The translations under genes were made by a program, and so were the position numbers. Under the pieces are notes generated by a model. The model did not search any database, was not told the origin of the DNA, and was given only the letters and a program-made list of their open reading frames with translations. DNA of 52,991 nt from Gemmatimonas phototrophica. GTDB lineage: Bacteria > Latescibacterota > UBA2968 > UBA8231. The DNA is taken from positions 1-52,991 of the forward strand of contig CAMAVQ010000012.1 in NCBI GenBank assembly GCA_945861755.1. The letters run 5' to 3'. Positions 1-7,164 of the stretch are shown in pieces; within the stretch, counting starts at the first letter, position 1, and each line of letters opens with the position of its first letter.

Positions 1-710
1 TTGACCCCCACATCGATTACCACCGCCCCTGCTTGCACCATATCGGCGGTGATGGCCGCCGGCCGCCCAGCCGCCACCACCAGGATTTCTGCCTGCCGGG
101 TGAAGTACCCCAGATCCTGGGTGCCGGTATGACAGACGGTGACGGTGGCGTTGGCGCCTTCGCGTTTCTGTAGCAGGATATTGGCCAGGGGCCGGCCTAC
201 CAGAGAGCTGCGGCCCACCACCACTACATGTCGGCCGGCGACCGGGATCTGGCTGCGGATCAGCAGCTGCTGTACGCCATAAGGGGTGCAGGGCAGGAAG
301 CCCTCTTCCTGGCGCAGCAGCCGGCCCAGATTGATTGGGTGCAGGCCGTCCACGTCCTTGTCGGGATGGATGGTGTTGATGAGGATGCTTTCATCGATTT
401 GCGCGGGAAGGGGCAATTGTACCAGGATGCCGTGGATGGCAGGGTCTTCGTTCAGGGCGGCGATCACCTGGACTAGCTGGGCTTGGGTGAAGTCGGCGGG
501 GAAGCGGTGCTCCACGGAGTGGATGCCCACCTCTGCGGCCATCTTGCGTTTGCCGCGCACGTAGGAGACCGAGGCGGGGTTGTCGCCCACCAGCACCACA
601 GCCAGACCGGGCATCGGGCGGCCGGCCTGGCGGAGTTGGTCGATCTGCGCCTTCATCTCCTCGCGCATAGTGGCGGCCACTTGCACACCATCGATGATTT
701 TTGCGCTCAT
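1..710 (-). CDS. folD: FolD bifunctional methylenetetrahydrofolate dehydrogenase/cyclohydrolase (3' end cut off)
   Basis: Interconverts 5,10-methylene-THF and 10-formyl-THF in the cytoplasm. The frame starts MSAKIIDGVQVAATMREEM at 710 and stays open to the window edge, giving 236 of about 285-290 residues; the last legible residues are VIDVGVN of the Rossmann domain. Visible family signatures are the SYVRGKRK segment carrying the catalytic Tyr and Lys, PLP followed by the DGLHPINLG loop, PCTPYGV, and the nucleotide-binding GRSSLVGRP. The start lies 2 bases after the serS stop, so it is the last visible gene of that operon. It supplies one-carbon folates, which links loosely to the methyl-transfer genes at 45-51 kb. 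Truncation is due only to the window boundary. Confidence 0.96.
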   Translation of the reverse strand, partial: MSAKIIDGVQVAATMREEMKAQIDQLRQAGRPMPGLAVVLVGDNPASVSYVRGKRKMAAEVGIHSVEHRFPADFTQAQLVQVIAALNEDPAIHGILVQLPLPAQIDESILINTIHPDKDVDGLHPINLGRLLRQEEGFLPCTPYGVQQLLIRSQIPVAGRHVVVVGRSSLVGRPLANILLQKREGANATVTVCHTGTQDLGYFTRQAEILVVAAGRPAAITADMVQAGAVVIDVGV

Positions 711-712
711 GG

Positions 713-2059
713 CTATTTGGGTTGCAGGTAGTCCTTGCCCATCACTTGTCTGAGGACTGCGGGCACCTTCACCACCCCGTCCTGCTGTTGGTAGTTCTCG
801 ACGATGGCGATGAGCATACGACCCATGGCGCAGCCGGTGTCGTTGACGGTGTGGCAGAAACGGGTGCCACCCTGGCCGGACTTGTAGCGGATTTCGAGGC
901 GGCGGGCCTGGTAATCGGTGGTGTTGGTATCGGTCATCACCTCCATGTACTCGCGCGATCCGGGCATCCACACCTCGATATCGCGCTGGCGGTGGCTGGC
1001 CAGGTACCCGGCGTCGCCGGTGCATTTATCGACGATGCGGTAGGGCAGCTCCAGTTGTTGCATCAGCCATTCGTTGATCCCGCCGAATTCCTCGTATAGG
1101 GCCTCCGATTGCTCGGGGGTGCAGACCGAATTCATCTCCACCTTGTCGAACTGATGCACCCGCTTGATGCCCTTGACGTCCCGGCCCCAGGAGCCGGCTT
1201 CGGAGCGAAAACAGGTGGTGTAGGCAAAGAGGCGCTGGGGCAGCTCGTCCTCGCGCAGGGTGCGGCCGGCAAAACAGCTGAAATTGGCCGGTTCGGAGGA
1301 CCCGATCAGGAAGAGTTGGGTCTGGTCCTCGACGTTGTCGCTCTGGATGGCGTAGACCTGGGCCCGGCCCTCGGGGAAATGGGAGGTGCCGTACAGGGCC
1401 GGCTCCCGCACCAAGAGCGGGGGGATGAGCATTTCGTAGCCACGGCGCAATAACTCGCCGATAAGCAGCTGCGCCAGGGCGTGCTGCATCAGGGCCAGGT
1501 CCCCGCGGATGTAGGTGAAGCGCGAGCCCGAGACCTTGCCGGCCTGCTGGGTGTCGATCCCCAAGCGCGCTCCCAGGTCGGCATGCACCTGAGGGGTGAA
1601 GTTCCCGCTGTCGGCGTGGCAGGGGAAGGCGGGCATCTGGGCGGCGCTGTGGCCGAGTTGGCCAGCCTCCAGGTACCCTTTGCCCGGGATCCAGGCCTTC
1701 TCCTCGGTGTTGTCCTCCTCGCCGGCGCCGTGGGGCATCTCTGGGTGGGGCCAGTTGGGCATCCAGTCGAGGATGGCCTGCCACTGGGCGCTGAGCTGGT
1801 CCATCTCCTGTTCGAGCTGGCGGCTCTGCTCGCGCAACTCCTGGCCCTGTTGGCGGGCAGCTTCGGGGTCGGTGCGGCCCAGACGGGACAGCTCTTTTTT
1901 GGCGGTGTTGAGGCTGTCGATGCTGGTCTGCAGGTGACGCCGGCGCTCGTCGAGTTGTAGCCAGCGGTCCAGGTCGGCCTTTTGGGGGTCCACCTTGCGC
2001 AGGCGGATGGCCTGGCGCATGGCCTCGGGGTCGGTGCGAAGAAGTTTGACGTCGATCAT
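713..2059 (-). CDS. serS: Seryl-tRNA synthetase
   Basis: Class II aminoacyl-tRNA synthetase charging tRNA-Ser. At 448 residues it is slightly longer than the usual 420-430. The N-terminal 110 residues form the antiparallel coiled-coil tRNA-binding arm (many Glu/Gln/Arg/Leu, e.g. SLNTAKKELSRLGRTDPEAA). Class II motif 2 is seen in TTCFRSEAGSWGRDVKGIKR and motif 3 in NDTGCAMGRMLIAIVENYQQ; the serine-site signature TDTNTTDYQARR is also present. It starts MIDVKLLRTDPE at 2059, 25 bases after the PhyH stop, and is followed at once by folD. In motif 3 the common GRTLVAILENYQ reads GRMLIAIVENYQ, a mild variation. Confidence 0.98.
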   Translation of the reverse strand: MIDVKLLRTDPEAMRQAIRLRKVDPQKADLDRWLQLDERRRHLQTSIDSLNTAKKELSRLGRTDPEAARQQGQELREQSRQLEQEMDQLSAQWQAILDWMPNWPHPEMPHGAGEEDNTEEKAWIPGKGYLEAGQLGHSAAQMPAFPCHADSGNFTPQVHADLGARLGIDTQQAGKVSGSRFTYIRGDLALMQHALAQLLIGELLRRGYEMLIPPLLVREPALYGTSHFPEGRAQVYAIQSDNVEDQTQLFLIGSSEPANFSCFAGRTLREDELPQRLFAYTTCFRSEAGSWGRDVKGIKRVHQFDKVEMNSVCTPEQSEALYEEFGGINEWLMQQLELPYRIVDKCTGDAGYLASHRQRDIEVWMPGSREYMEVMTDTNTTDYQARRLEIRYKSGQGGTRFCHTVNDTGCAMGRMLIAIVENYQQQDGVVKVPAVLRQVMGKDYLQPK

Positions 2060-2084
2060 GGGGTGCTCTCGGGGATATTGGTCT

Positions 2085-2804
2085 CTATTTATCTTTTAGT
2101 TTGTAGGCGATGGCATAGGCGCATTTGTGCGAGCCGGAATTGTTGGGCTCGGAGCGGTGCCAGGTGTAGTTGGTGAAAAAGACTGCGTCCCCCGGTTCCA
2201 TGGTCAAGAGCGCTTCCTTGCCGAAGTCGATCTCGGTGAGCGGGATGCGCCAGCGGGTGAAGGCCTGGCCGGTCTTGGCGCTGTGAAAGGTGGGGGTGTC
2301 GTAATACGCCTCGTGTGGGGTGAGGTTCCAGCCCTGCTGACTGCCCGGCATAATGGCCAGGGCGCTGGCCTCGGGGCCCACCTTGTCCAGGGCGATCCAG
2401 GCGTTGCAGCCCCGTTCGGGGGCGATTTTCCAGTAGTAGGAATCCTGGTGGTAAAAGGACTGGCCGCTGATCTGGGGACCCTTGATCAGGGCTTGGTCAG
2501 TGAAGAGTTCGACCGGTCCGCCCAACACCTGGGCCATGGCCTGCGACAGTCGGGGGTGCTCGGCGATGTCGCGGAAGACCTGCTCGCAGCGGGAGGGGCG
2601 CTGCACCCCGACGGGCACCGGTCCGCCCTTGCTGTTGTGGAAACGGGCCGGGTCGAGGATCTGGAAGTGGTCGGGAGGCCAGCTGTGCCCGCCTTCGAGC
2701 AGATCCATCAGGCGCATGCGGATCCGAAGTAGTTCGGCCGTCGGGATCAGGCCCCGCGCCACGGTGTAGCCCTGCTCGCGGTACTGCTGGACATCTAATT
2801 GCAT
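2085..2804 (-). CDS. Phytanoyl-CoA dioxygenase (PhyH) family protein
   Basis: Predicted non-haem Fe(II)/2-oxoglutarate-dependent oxygenase of 239 residues. The iron site is readable: YHQDSYYWK gives the H-x-D pair, TWHRSEPN gives the distal His. The start MQLDVQQYREQGY at 2804 is chosen over longer in-frame extensions because PhyH proteins begin with this D-x-x-x-Y/F-x-x-x-G-Y helix, and because it overlaps the ridA stop by 10 bases, typical of translational coupling. Neighbours are RidA and an esterase-like hydrolase upstream and serS downstream. Substrate is unknown; the family hydroxylates diverse small molecules. It is one of three PhyH proteins in this window. Confidence 0.9.
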   Translation of the reverse strand: MQLDVQQYREQGYTVARGLIPTAELLRIRMRLMDLLEGGHSWPPDHFQILDPARFHNSKGGPVPVGVQRPSRCEQVFRDIAEHPRLSQAMAQVLGGPVELFTDQALIKGPQISGQSFYHQDSYYWKIAPERGCNAWIALDKVGPEASALAIMPGSQQGWNLTPHEAYYDTPTFHSAKTGQAFTRWRIPLTEIDFGKEALLTMEPGDAVFFTNYTWHRSEPNNSGSHKCAYAIAYKLKDK

Positions 2805-3205
2805 TGCGGACCTTTCTGGACTGGCTGGTAGGCGGTGCATTCGACCTCGAGTAGTAAACCGGGCCAGAGGCCGGATTGCTGGGTGATGCGGGTCGGCTTG
2901 GGTTCCCAGGCGAAGATCTGGGCATAGGTGTCGCTGAAAGCCTGGAAGTCCTGGATATCCTTCAAATGTACCGCCACCCGGCACACCTGGCGCAACCCGG
3001 CACCGGCATGGGCCAGGATACGATCAACCTTGGCAAAGACGAAACGGGTCTGCTCCTCGATGGTCTGGCCCACTAGCTGGCCGGTTTTCTCGTCCTCGGC
3101 GCCAATGCCGGCGACAAAGATAAAGTCGCCCGCCCGCACCGCCTCGGAATAGGGCCAGCCCTGATGGGAAGGATTGCCGGTTTTGACTTCCTCAAAGGCG
3201 CTCAT
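2795..3205 (-). CDS. RidA/YjgF-family (reactive intermediate deaminase-like) protein
   Basis: Small trimeric-fold protein of 136 residues. RidA proper hydrolyses enamine/imine intermediates released by PLP enzymes. The conserved Arg that binds the substrate carboxylate is present (R106 in PKPTRITQ), followed by the C-terminal LLEVECTAY strand (family EIEAIA). The N-terminal half has YSEAVRAGDFIFVAGIGA, matching the family YSQAV..G.L.F.SGQ pattern. It overlaps the preceding hydrolase stop by 4 bases (ATGA) and the next PhyH start by 10, so the three are co-translated. It may be a catabolic Rid subgroup member rather than housekeeping RidA; the sequence alone does not decide. Confidence 0.92.
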   Translation of the reverse strand: MSAFEEVKTGNPSHQGWPYSEAVRAGDFIFVAGIGAEDEKTGQLVGQTIEEQTRFVFAKVDRILAHAGAGLRQVCRVAVHLKDIQDFQAFSDTYAQIFAWEPKPTRITQQSGLWPGLLLEVECTAYQPVQKGPQCN

Positions 3206-4386
3206 GCCCGCGCTTCCTTCAGGTGCCGGTCAAACCAGGCCAGGGCTTCGGCCTGGATTTGGGCGTCGTAGCAATGGGGCTTGGGCGGGTTATAGTGGCC
3301 GAAATGATCCGCGCAGCCGGCCCAGGTGTACCCCTGGCTGATCTGGCGGGCCGCCTCAGCTTGGGCTTCGGGCGGGAAGAGGGGGTCCTCGCTGCAATTG
3401 ACCACCAGGTGGTTGCCCGGAGCGCCCATGATGGTCAGATCGGGCACATCGAGGCGGTTCCACACCCCAGGCAGCAGGCAGAAGGTGCCGATGGCCCCGG
3501 CGATATTGTAGATCTGCTGGTAGTTGCCGGTGCTCATCCAGCCCACACTCGCCGAGGCTTTGACCCTTTCGTCGAGGGCGGCCAGGATATTGGTGCGCCA
3601 GCCCCCGCCCGAAAGCCCGGTGCAGCCGAGGCGCTCGGGGTCTACCTCCGGGCGGCTGCGCAGATAATCCACGCAGCGGCGGTCGTCCCAGTAATTGATC
3701 CCTGCCCAGGTGGTGCCGGCCCAGTTGAGTTGCCGCACCCCCAGGTAGAGTTGTTCTCTCACCAAGGTGTCCAGGGCCTGGTACTTGGCAGTGGACAGGG
3801 TGAAGGGATCGTAGTGGGCGGGAATGGCACCCAGGCCCCTGGGGGCGCGGGCGCCGAAGTGATGGGCGTCGATGACGATCACCGCGTACCCGTGCCGGGC
3901 AAATTCCTCAGCCAGGTACCTGCCGCTGTAGCACTCCTGGCGGTGGGCGGCCAGCAGGGGATGATCGCGGCCGGTATCGACGATGCGGTCTTTGCCGAAG
4001 AGCATGGGCCCGCCCCAGGCGTGGAAGACCACCAACCCAGGCACGGGATAGGGCACTCCGGTGGGCAATAGAAAATATCCTTCCACCCGGCTCCAGGGGG
4101 CGGTGTTGAACTCGACCCGCTCCAGGATGAAGCCTGCGCGCTGTTTGCTGTCTAGGGTGCGGGCGCGCAGGTCCACGGGGCCCGGATCGCAGTGCAGGCC
4201 ATCGAGGAGGCAGGCCTTGGCCTGCATCTGCCACTGGGCGAAAGTTCCCTCCGGGTGTGCCTGGCGCCAGCGCTGGGCGTTCAGGTCCAGGGGCTGGTGG
4301 GCGCGGAGGGTGCGGATCATGCCCTCCAGGCTGCCGTAGTGGTTGAGGGAGGGGCGGGTGAGAGGCAGGTCGGGAAACGGGGGCAT
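3202..4386 (-). CDS. Alpha/beta hydrolase, acetyl-esterase-like
   Basis: 394-residue serine hydrolase with no signal peptide, so cytoplasmic. The nucleophile elbow is GLSGGG (S259), the likely acid D334 in NCSEDPLFP, the His H361 or H364 in DHFGHYN. The oxyanion-side strand is VVFHAWGGP near residue 120. The long N-terminal region resembles the dienelactone hydrolase/acetyl xylan esterase relatives that often sit in polysaccharide-use loci. Start MPPFPDLPLTRPSL at 4386 lacks a clear Shine-Dalgarno and lies 5 bases after a 39-codon ORF, suggesting coupled translation; a longer in-frame start at 4473 would overlap that ORF. Overlaps ridA by 4 bases. Substrate unknown. Confidence 0.85.
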   Translation of the reverse strand: MPPFPDLPLTRPSLNHYGSLEGMIRTLRAHQPLDLNAQRWRQAHPEGTFAQWQMQAKACLLDGLHCDPGPVDLRARTLDSKQRAGFILERVEFNTAPWSRVEGYFLLPTGVPYPVPGLVVFHAWGGPMLFGKDRIVDTGRDHPLLAAHRQECYSGRYLAEEFARHGYAVIVIDAHHFGARAPRGLGAIPAHYDPFTLSTAKYQALDTLVREQLYLGVRQLNWAGTTWAGINYWDDRRCVDYLRSRPEVDPERLGCTGLSGGGWRTNILAALDERVKASASVGWMSTGNYQQIYNIAGAIGTFCLLPGVWNRLDVPDLTIMGAPGNHLVVNCSEDPLFPPEAQAEAARQISQGYTWAGCADHFGHYNPPKPHCYDAQIQAEALAWFDRHLKEARA

Positions 4387-4391
4387 GGTTT

Positions 4392-4511
4392 CTAGGCTTT
4401 CAGGGCGGCCAGGAGCGCCTTGACGTAGCCCACGGCGTAGGCCGAGCCGATCTTCTGGGCAAAAAGCAGGCATTCGTCGGACAGATCTCGCTCGCGCATC
4501 AACACTTTCAT
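4392..4511 (-). CDS. Small hypothetical ORF (39 aa) leading the hydrolase-ridA-phyH-serS-folD operon
   Basis: MKVLMRERDLSDECLLFAQK followed by an Ala/Leu-rich tail ending KALLAALKA. The ATG at 4511 has GGAG five bases upstream, the only good Shine-Dalgarno at the head of this operon, and the ORF ends 5 bases before the hydrolase start. It could be a genuine small protein or a leader ORF for coupling. I recognise no family. Confidence 0.4.
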   Translation of the reverse strand: MKVLMRERDLSDECLLFAQKIGSAYAVGYVKALLAALKA

Positions 4512-4540
4512 GGGGGCTCCGGATGGGGTTCTGGTGTCAA

Positions 4541-4569
4541 AGTCTAGGGGAATTCCCGAACTCGCGCAA
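4541..4569 (-). promoter_or_regulatory. Putative sigma70-type promoter for the operon running to folD
   Basis: On the minus strand TTGCGC (4569-4564), 17 bases, then TAGACT (4546-4541), 30 bases before the 39-aa ORF start. The spacer contains the palindrome GGGAATTCCC. The -35 is weak, so the call is tentative. Confidence 0.3.
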
Positions 4570-4662
4570 CATTGGAAGGATGCTGCTGCGGGGGTGGCAT
4601 CAGGGAGTGAGCCACTTCGGCCTTTCCCGATGCCCGAGCCTGCCACCGACGCCTCACTTTAT

Positions 4663-4749
4663 GGGTAACGTCGTGCCGCTCAGTCGCGAGCGGTACCACC
4701 CTCGCCACGTGGGCGAATGCCGCTCGTCGGCTGCAGCGGCGAGTTGTAC
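4663..4749 (-). repeat. attC (59-base element) of an integron-type gene cassette, site 1
   Basis: Reading the minus strand from 4749: R'' GTACAAC, spacer TC, L'' GCCGCT-G-CAG, a long variable hairpin, L' CTG-AGCGGC, spacer ACGAC, R' GTTACCC. L'' and L' pair perfectly (GCCGCT with AGCGGC, CAG with CTG) with one unpaired G, the extrahelical base typical of attC sites. Inner stems CGAGCGG/CCGCTCG and TCGCC/GGCGA complete the fold. Length 87 bp is in the normal attC range. It lies 55 bases beyond the stop of the minus-strand methyltransferase, where the attC of that cassette should be. The simple sites depart from consensus RYYYAAC and GTTRRRY at some positions, but AAC and GTT are kept. Confidence 0.62.
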
Positions 4750-4804
4750 GGCAGGCACCGCGGCTGACCTCTCACGGAGCCGGCGGTGCGGAAGCTCCTG
4801 CCAT

Positions 4805-5539
4805 CTATGCGTGTTTCTCATAGACCACAACCTGGTCAACGCTGCTGCTTGTGAACGGCTGGCGCTTCCACCCGGACCAGCGGTCGCGTAGCCGGAGACC
4901 GGCGAGACGAGCCATGAGGTCGAGCTCGGACGGCCAGACGTAGCGGTACGGGGCGGAGTGGCGCACCAGCTTGCCCTCGACCCGCATCCAGTGGTGTGAC
5001 CACGAGATCTGGCCTTCAACGTCCTCGAACGTTTCGATTCCGACGTGATCGTCGTCCATGGTGAACACCCGGCCCAGCTCAGTCGGGGGCAGACGGTGAA
5101 GCTGCGGCACGAGCACCTCCACAACAAACACGCCGCCAGGCACAAGGTGGGCGGCCGCGTTGGTGAACACCGCAATCTGCTCGTCCTGAGTAGTGAGATT
5201 CATGATCGTGTTGAACACCAGATAGACCAGCGCGAACTCGCCCGGCAGGCGGGTCGTCGACATGTCGCCGATGGTCACCGAGATGGCCTCCGCCCCCGGC
5301 TTGTGCCGCAGCTGTTCGGCCATGTGCGGTGACAGCTCGATCCCCTGCACGCTGACTCCACGGGCGCTCAGCGGTAGCGCCACACGGCCTGTGCCGATCG
5401 CGAACTCCAGGGCGGGGCCGCCTCGGGTCAGTTCGACCAGCGTATCCACAACGGGTTCGAGGACTGCTGGTCCGAACATCGCCGCCGAGGTGATGTCGTA
5501 GACCTCGGCGATGTCGCGACCCCACATGACCGACGGCAT
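4805..5539 (-). CDS. Class I SAM-dependent methyltransferase (cassette gene)
   Basis: 244-residue Rossmann-fold methyltransferase. SAM motif I is ALEFAIGTGRVALPL near residue 48; GIELSPHMAEQL follows with the acidic residue that binds the ribose; motif II/III is IGDMSTTRL, and ALVYLVFNTIMNL is the post-II strand. Acceptor unknown; the general shape is the small-molecule Methyltransf_25 kind. It starts MPSVMWGRDIAEVYD at 5539 behind a leader with GGGAG and a dedicated promoter. It is bounded by attC-like sites at 4663-4749 and 5678-5740, as expected for an integron cassette. The style resembles actinobacterial methyltransferases, hinting at transfer, but I cannot test that here. Confidence 0.85.
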   Translation of the reverse strand: MPSVMWGRDIAEVYDITSAAMFGPAVLEPVVDTLVELTRGGPALEFAIGTGRVALPLSARGVSVQGIELSPHMAEQLRHKPGAEAISVTIGDMSTTRLPGEFALVYLVFNTIMNLTTQDEQIAVFTNAAAHLVPGGVFVVEVLVPQLHRLPPTELGRVFTMDDDHVGIETFEDVEGQISWSHHWMRVEGKLVRHSAPYRYVWPSELDLMARLAGLRLRDRWSGWKRQPFTSSSVDQVVVYEKHA

Positions 5540-5593
5540 GGCGCACCTACTCCCATTGATCCGTACAAATAGCTGTTGAGCTGCCTGCCCACT

Positions 5594-5622
5594 AGGCTAT
5601 TCCGGTCTACGCCGCGAGTCAA
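5594..5622 (-). promoter_or_regulatory. Cassette-borne promoter for the methyltransferase
   Basis: Minus strand TTGACT (5622-5617), exactly 17 bases, TAGCCT (5599-5594), about 55 bases before the methyltransferase start. The same arrangement, with matching flanks (AGCTTG-like before the -35, GGAATA at the -10), occurs before the exonuclease gene at 8470-8498. Repetition of the architecture raises confidence. Confidence 0.5.
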
Positions 5623-5684
5623 GCGAGCTTTGTTTCTCTAAGGGCGCGAATGCGCCGGGCCTTTGGGCCGGCTTTTCGCCTAAC
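5594..5684 (-). repeat. Cassette 5' module, copy A (R' site, two hairpins, promoter)
   Basis: Minus strand from 5684: GTTAGGC, then a hairpin around CCCAAAGG (5672-5654, near-perfect stem GCCGG..CCGGC), a second hairpin GGCGCATTCGCGCC, an A-rich tract, AAGCTCGCTTG and the TTGACT-17-TAGCCT promoter. Copy B at 8470-8565 keeps the same order with roughly 70% identity by eye. On the plus strand the first hairpin is followed by TTTT and could act as a terminator facing the vapBC side. Confidence 0.5.
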
Positions 5685-5740
5685 GGCAAGGGTCGGGCGA
5701 AGTGAGCGAAGCGTACCGAGCCGGCAACCCGGTGTTATAC
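5678..5740 (-). repeat. attC-like site 2
   Basis: Minus strand from 5740: R'' GTATAAC, GGGTTG, a loop containing GCTTCGCTCACTTCGC, CCGACCC, spacer TTGCC, R' GTTAGGC (a perfect GTTRRRY). GGGTTG pairs with CGACCC using one G-T wobble; a clear extrahelical base is not seen, so this is weaker than site 1. 63 bp. It separates the methyltransferase cassette from the vapBC region. Confidence 0.42.
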
Positions 5741-5800
5741 GACGTGGGGTCTTCCACCGACCTTCGCCACTACTCTCGGTGACATTGTGCCTCCATTTCC

Positions 5801-5829
5801 TTGACACCCTTGGCTATATAGTATATACT
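5801..5829 (+). promoter_or_regulatory. vapBC promoter
   Basis: TTGACA (5801-5806), 17 bases, TATACT (5824-5829), followed by AAAGGAGG and the vapB ATG at 5858. The strongest promoter-like sequence in the window; such an independent promoter is usual for toxin-antitoxin modules carried on cassettes. Confidence 0.75.
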
Positions 5830-5831
5830 AT
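5818..5831. promoter_or_regulatory. Palindromic operator overlapping the vapBC -10
   Basis: Perfect palindrome ATAGTATATACTAT covering the -10 hexamer. VapB-type antitoxins bind such inverted repeats for autorepression; binding here is inferred from position and symmetry. Confidence 0.6.
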
Positions 5832-5857
5832 GATATATACCAAAGGAGGCCTCACCT

Positions 5858-6067
5858 ATGCAAACCGCGAAGCTTTTCACCAACGGCCGAAGTCAGGCAG
5901 TCAGGTTACCCAAGGACTGTCGATTCCCTGGAGAAGATGTGTACATCAAACGGTACCAAGGTATCGTCATGCTGCTACCCAAAGATTCTGCCTGGAACCT
6001 GCTCGTCGATAGCCTATCACACTTCTCAGATGACTTCATGTCGGTACGGGATCAACCCCCACAATAA
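5858..6067 (+). CDS. vapB: VapB-type antitoxin (AbrB/SpoVT fold)
   Basis: 69 residues. The N-terminal MQTAKLFTNGRSQAVRLPK is the swapped-hairpin AbrB DNA-binding motif of the VapB class with the NGRSQAVRLP signature. The C-terminal part, WNLLVDSLSHFSDDFM, is the usual toxin-neutralising tail. Strong RBS AAAGGAGG with start at 5858. It lies 17 bases before vapC in one operon under the promoter and palindrome above. The pair runs opposite to the other cassette genes, which is tolerated because it brings its own promoter. Expected role: neutralise VapC and autorepress; in cassette arrays such modules may stabilise the array. Confidence 0.9.
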   Translation: MQTAKLFTNGRSQAVRLPKDCRFPGEDVYIKRYQGIVMLLPKDSAWNLLVDSLSHFSDDFMSVRDQPPQ

Positions 6068-6084
6068 GTGCGGAAGACGTTGTA

Positions 6085-6483
6085 ATGCGCTTCATGTTGG
6101 ACACCGACATGTGTATCTACCTCATCAAGAAAAAGCCTCTGAAGGCTATAGCCAAACTACGATCGTTAGAGGTCTCGGAGGCGGGAATCTCGTCCATCAC
6201 CCTGAGTGAGTTGGAGTTCGGGGTTGCCAAGAGCAGTCAGCGAGAGAAAAATAAAATGGCACTGTTGGAGTTCGTAGTCCCACTGGAGATCGCCGCCTTC
6301 GATGATCTAGCTGCCGCAGAATATGGACTCGTCAGGGCATTCCTAGAATCCAAGGGGAAACCGATCGGCCCACTCGACACGCTGATCGCGGCGCACGCCC
6401 GATCTTTACGGTGCGTGCTGGTCACCAACAACCAACGCGAGTTTTCTCGCGTTCCAGACCTGCTGACCGAAAACTGGGTCTGA
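6085..6483 (+). CDS. vapC: VapC-type toxin, PIN-domain ribonuclease
   Basis: 132-residue PIN domain. Acidic metal-binding residues are visible: D6 in MLDTD, E42 in LSELEFG, D98 in GPLDTLIAAHA, and the TNNQREFSRVPDL ending typical of the tRNA-fMet/rRNA-cleaving VapC branch. Full length and intact, so presumably active. Base composition is clearly richer in A/T than the flanking chromosome, consistent with acquisition. It pairs with vapB upstream. No gene follows on the plus strand until 20.4 kb. Confidence 0.92.
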   Translation: MRFMLDTDMCIYLIKKKPLKAIAKLRSLEVSEAGISSITLSELEFGVAKSSQREKNKMALLEFVVPLEIAAFDDLAAAEYGLVRAFLESKGKPIGPLDTLIAAHARSLRCVLVTNNQREFSRVPDLLTENWV

Positions 6484-6500
6484 CAACTTCCCCCCTAAGA

Positions 6501-6548
6501 TCCCGCCCACCGCGCAATTCTCCCAGACAGATCTTCGGAGAAGCGGGA
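6501..6548. other. Hairpin in the vapC-cupin gap; no attC found there
   Basis: TCCCGC (6501-6506) pairs with GCGGGA (6543-6548) and TTCTCC (6518-6523) with GGAGAA (6537-6542). It has no U-tract on either strand and no R''/R' pair, so it is neither a clear terminator nor a clear attC. The rest of 6484-6657 shows nothing I can name. Confidence 0.3.
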
Positions 6549-6657
6549 AACTACCACCTTTGCATTTAGCGCTCAATCCCGGTCAGTACGACTGGCCAAC
6601 TTCCCGTAGAGGCCACGCGCGACTGGTTGCCCCAGAAACGCGTGCCAAAGGAGGCCT

Positions 6658-7131
6658 CTATTCTTCTCCTTCCCAATACCCGACCTCCTCACCTTGGATG
6701 TGCCAGAATCTCCCCTTGGGCAATGAGTCCCAGAGTTTATCCCGGACAGCGAGTTTACCGCTATCAGGAAAGTAGGCTGAATCGAAAGTCGAATTGTTGG
6801 CAACCACCAAATACACGAAGTCCACCGTGGAGTCGTTGATGATCTGGTGCGCGAGCCCAGGTGGACAGAGATAACTGTCGCCGGCCTCGAGCTCGACCGT
6901 CTCAATATCGGTTCGCATCTTGGCGATGCCAGACAGGACATAGTAGAGTTCCCATTGTGCCCCGTGTGTATGGAAGGGGAAGTTCCTTTTCCCAGGGCGG
7001 AGAACGACGTGTTCCAACTCGAACGGACACTGCGTTCCTTCTGGTGGTATGTGTCGACGACCGACGATGCCGAAGCGACCCTTTGGTGACTCCCAATCCA
7101 TAAACTCGATCTCGGCCTGACGGATTCGCAT
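6658..7131 (-). CDS. Cupin-domain protein
   Basis: 157 residues with one conserved cupin barrel. Cupin motif 1 is FHTHGAQWELYYVLSG (two His and the Glu) and motif 2 is PPGLAHQI (the last metal ligand), so a metal-binding site is complete. The insert FELEHVVLRPGKR precedes motif 1. Function is open: such stand-alone cupins bind sugars, ureides or act as isomerases or sensors. ATG at 7131 has GGAGG six bases upstream; a TTG at 7134 is less likely. It follows the DUF5990 gene by 33 bases, so the two may share one cassette. The stop overlaps a 14-bp sequence repeated at the vapB RBS. Confidence 0.85.
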   Translation of the reverse strand: MRIRQAEIEFMDWESPKGRFGIVGRRHIPPEGTQCPFELEHVVLRPGKRNFPFHTHGAQWELYYVLSGIAKMRTDIETVELEAGDSYLCPPGLAHQIINDSTVDFVYLVVANNSTFDSAYFPDSGKLAVRDKLWDSLPKGRFWHIQGEEVGYWEGEE

Positions 7132-7164
7132 CAAGAACCTCCAATGCTTGTTTGGACGACTGCT

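Noticed and set aside
6594-6633. attC candidate between vapC and the cupin (GGCCAAC ... GTTGCCC)
   Set aside because: Only about 39 bp, simple sites off consensus and no L''/L' pairing.
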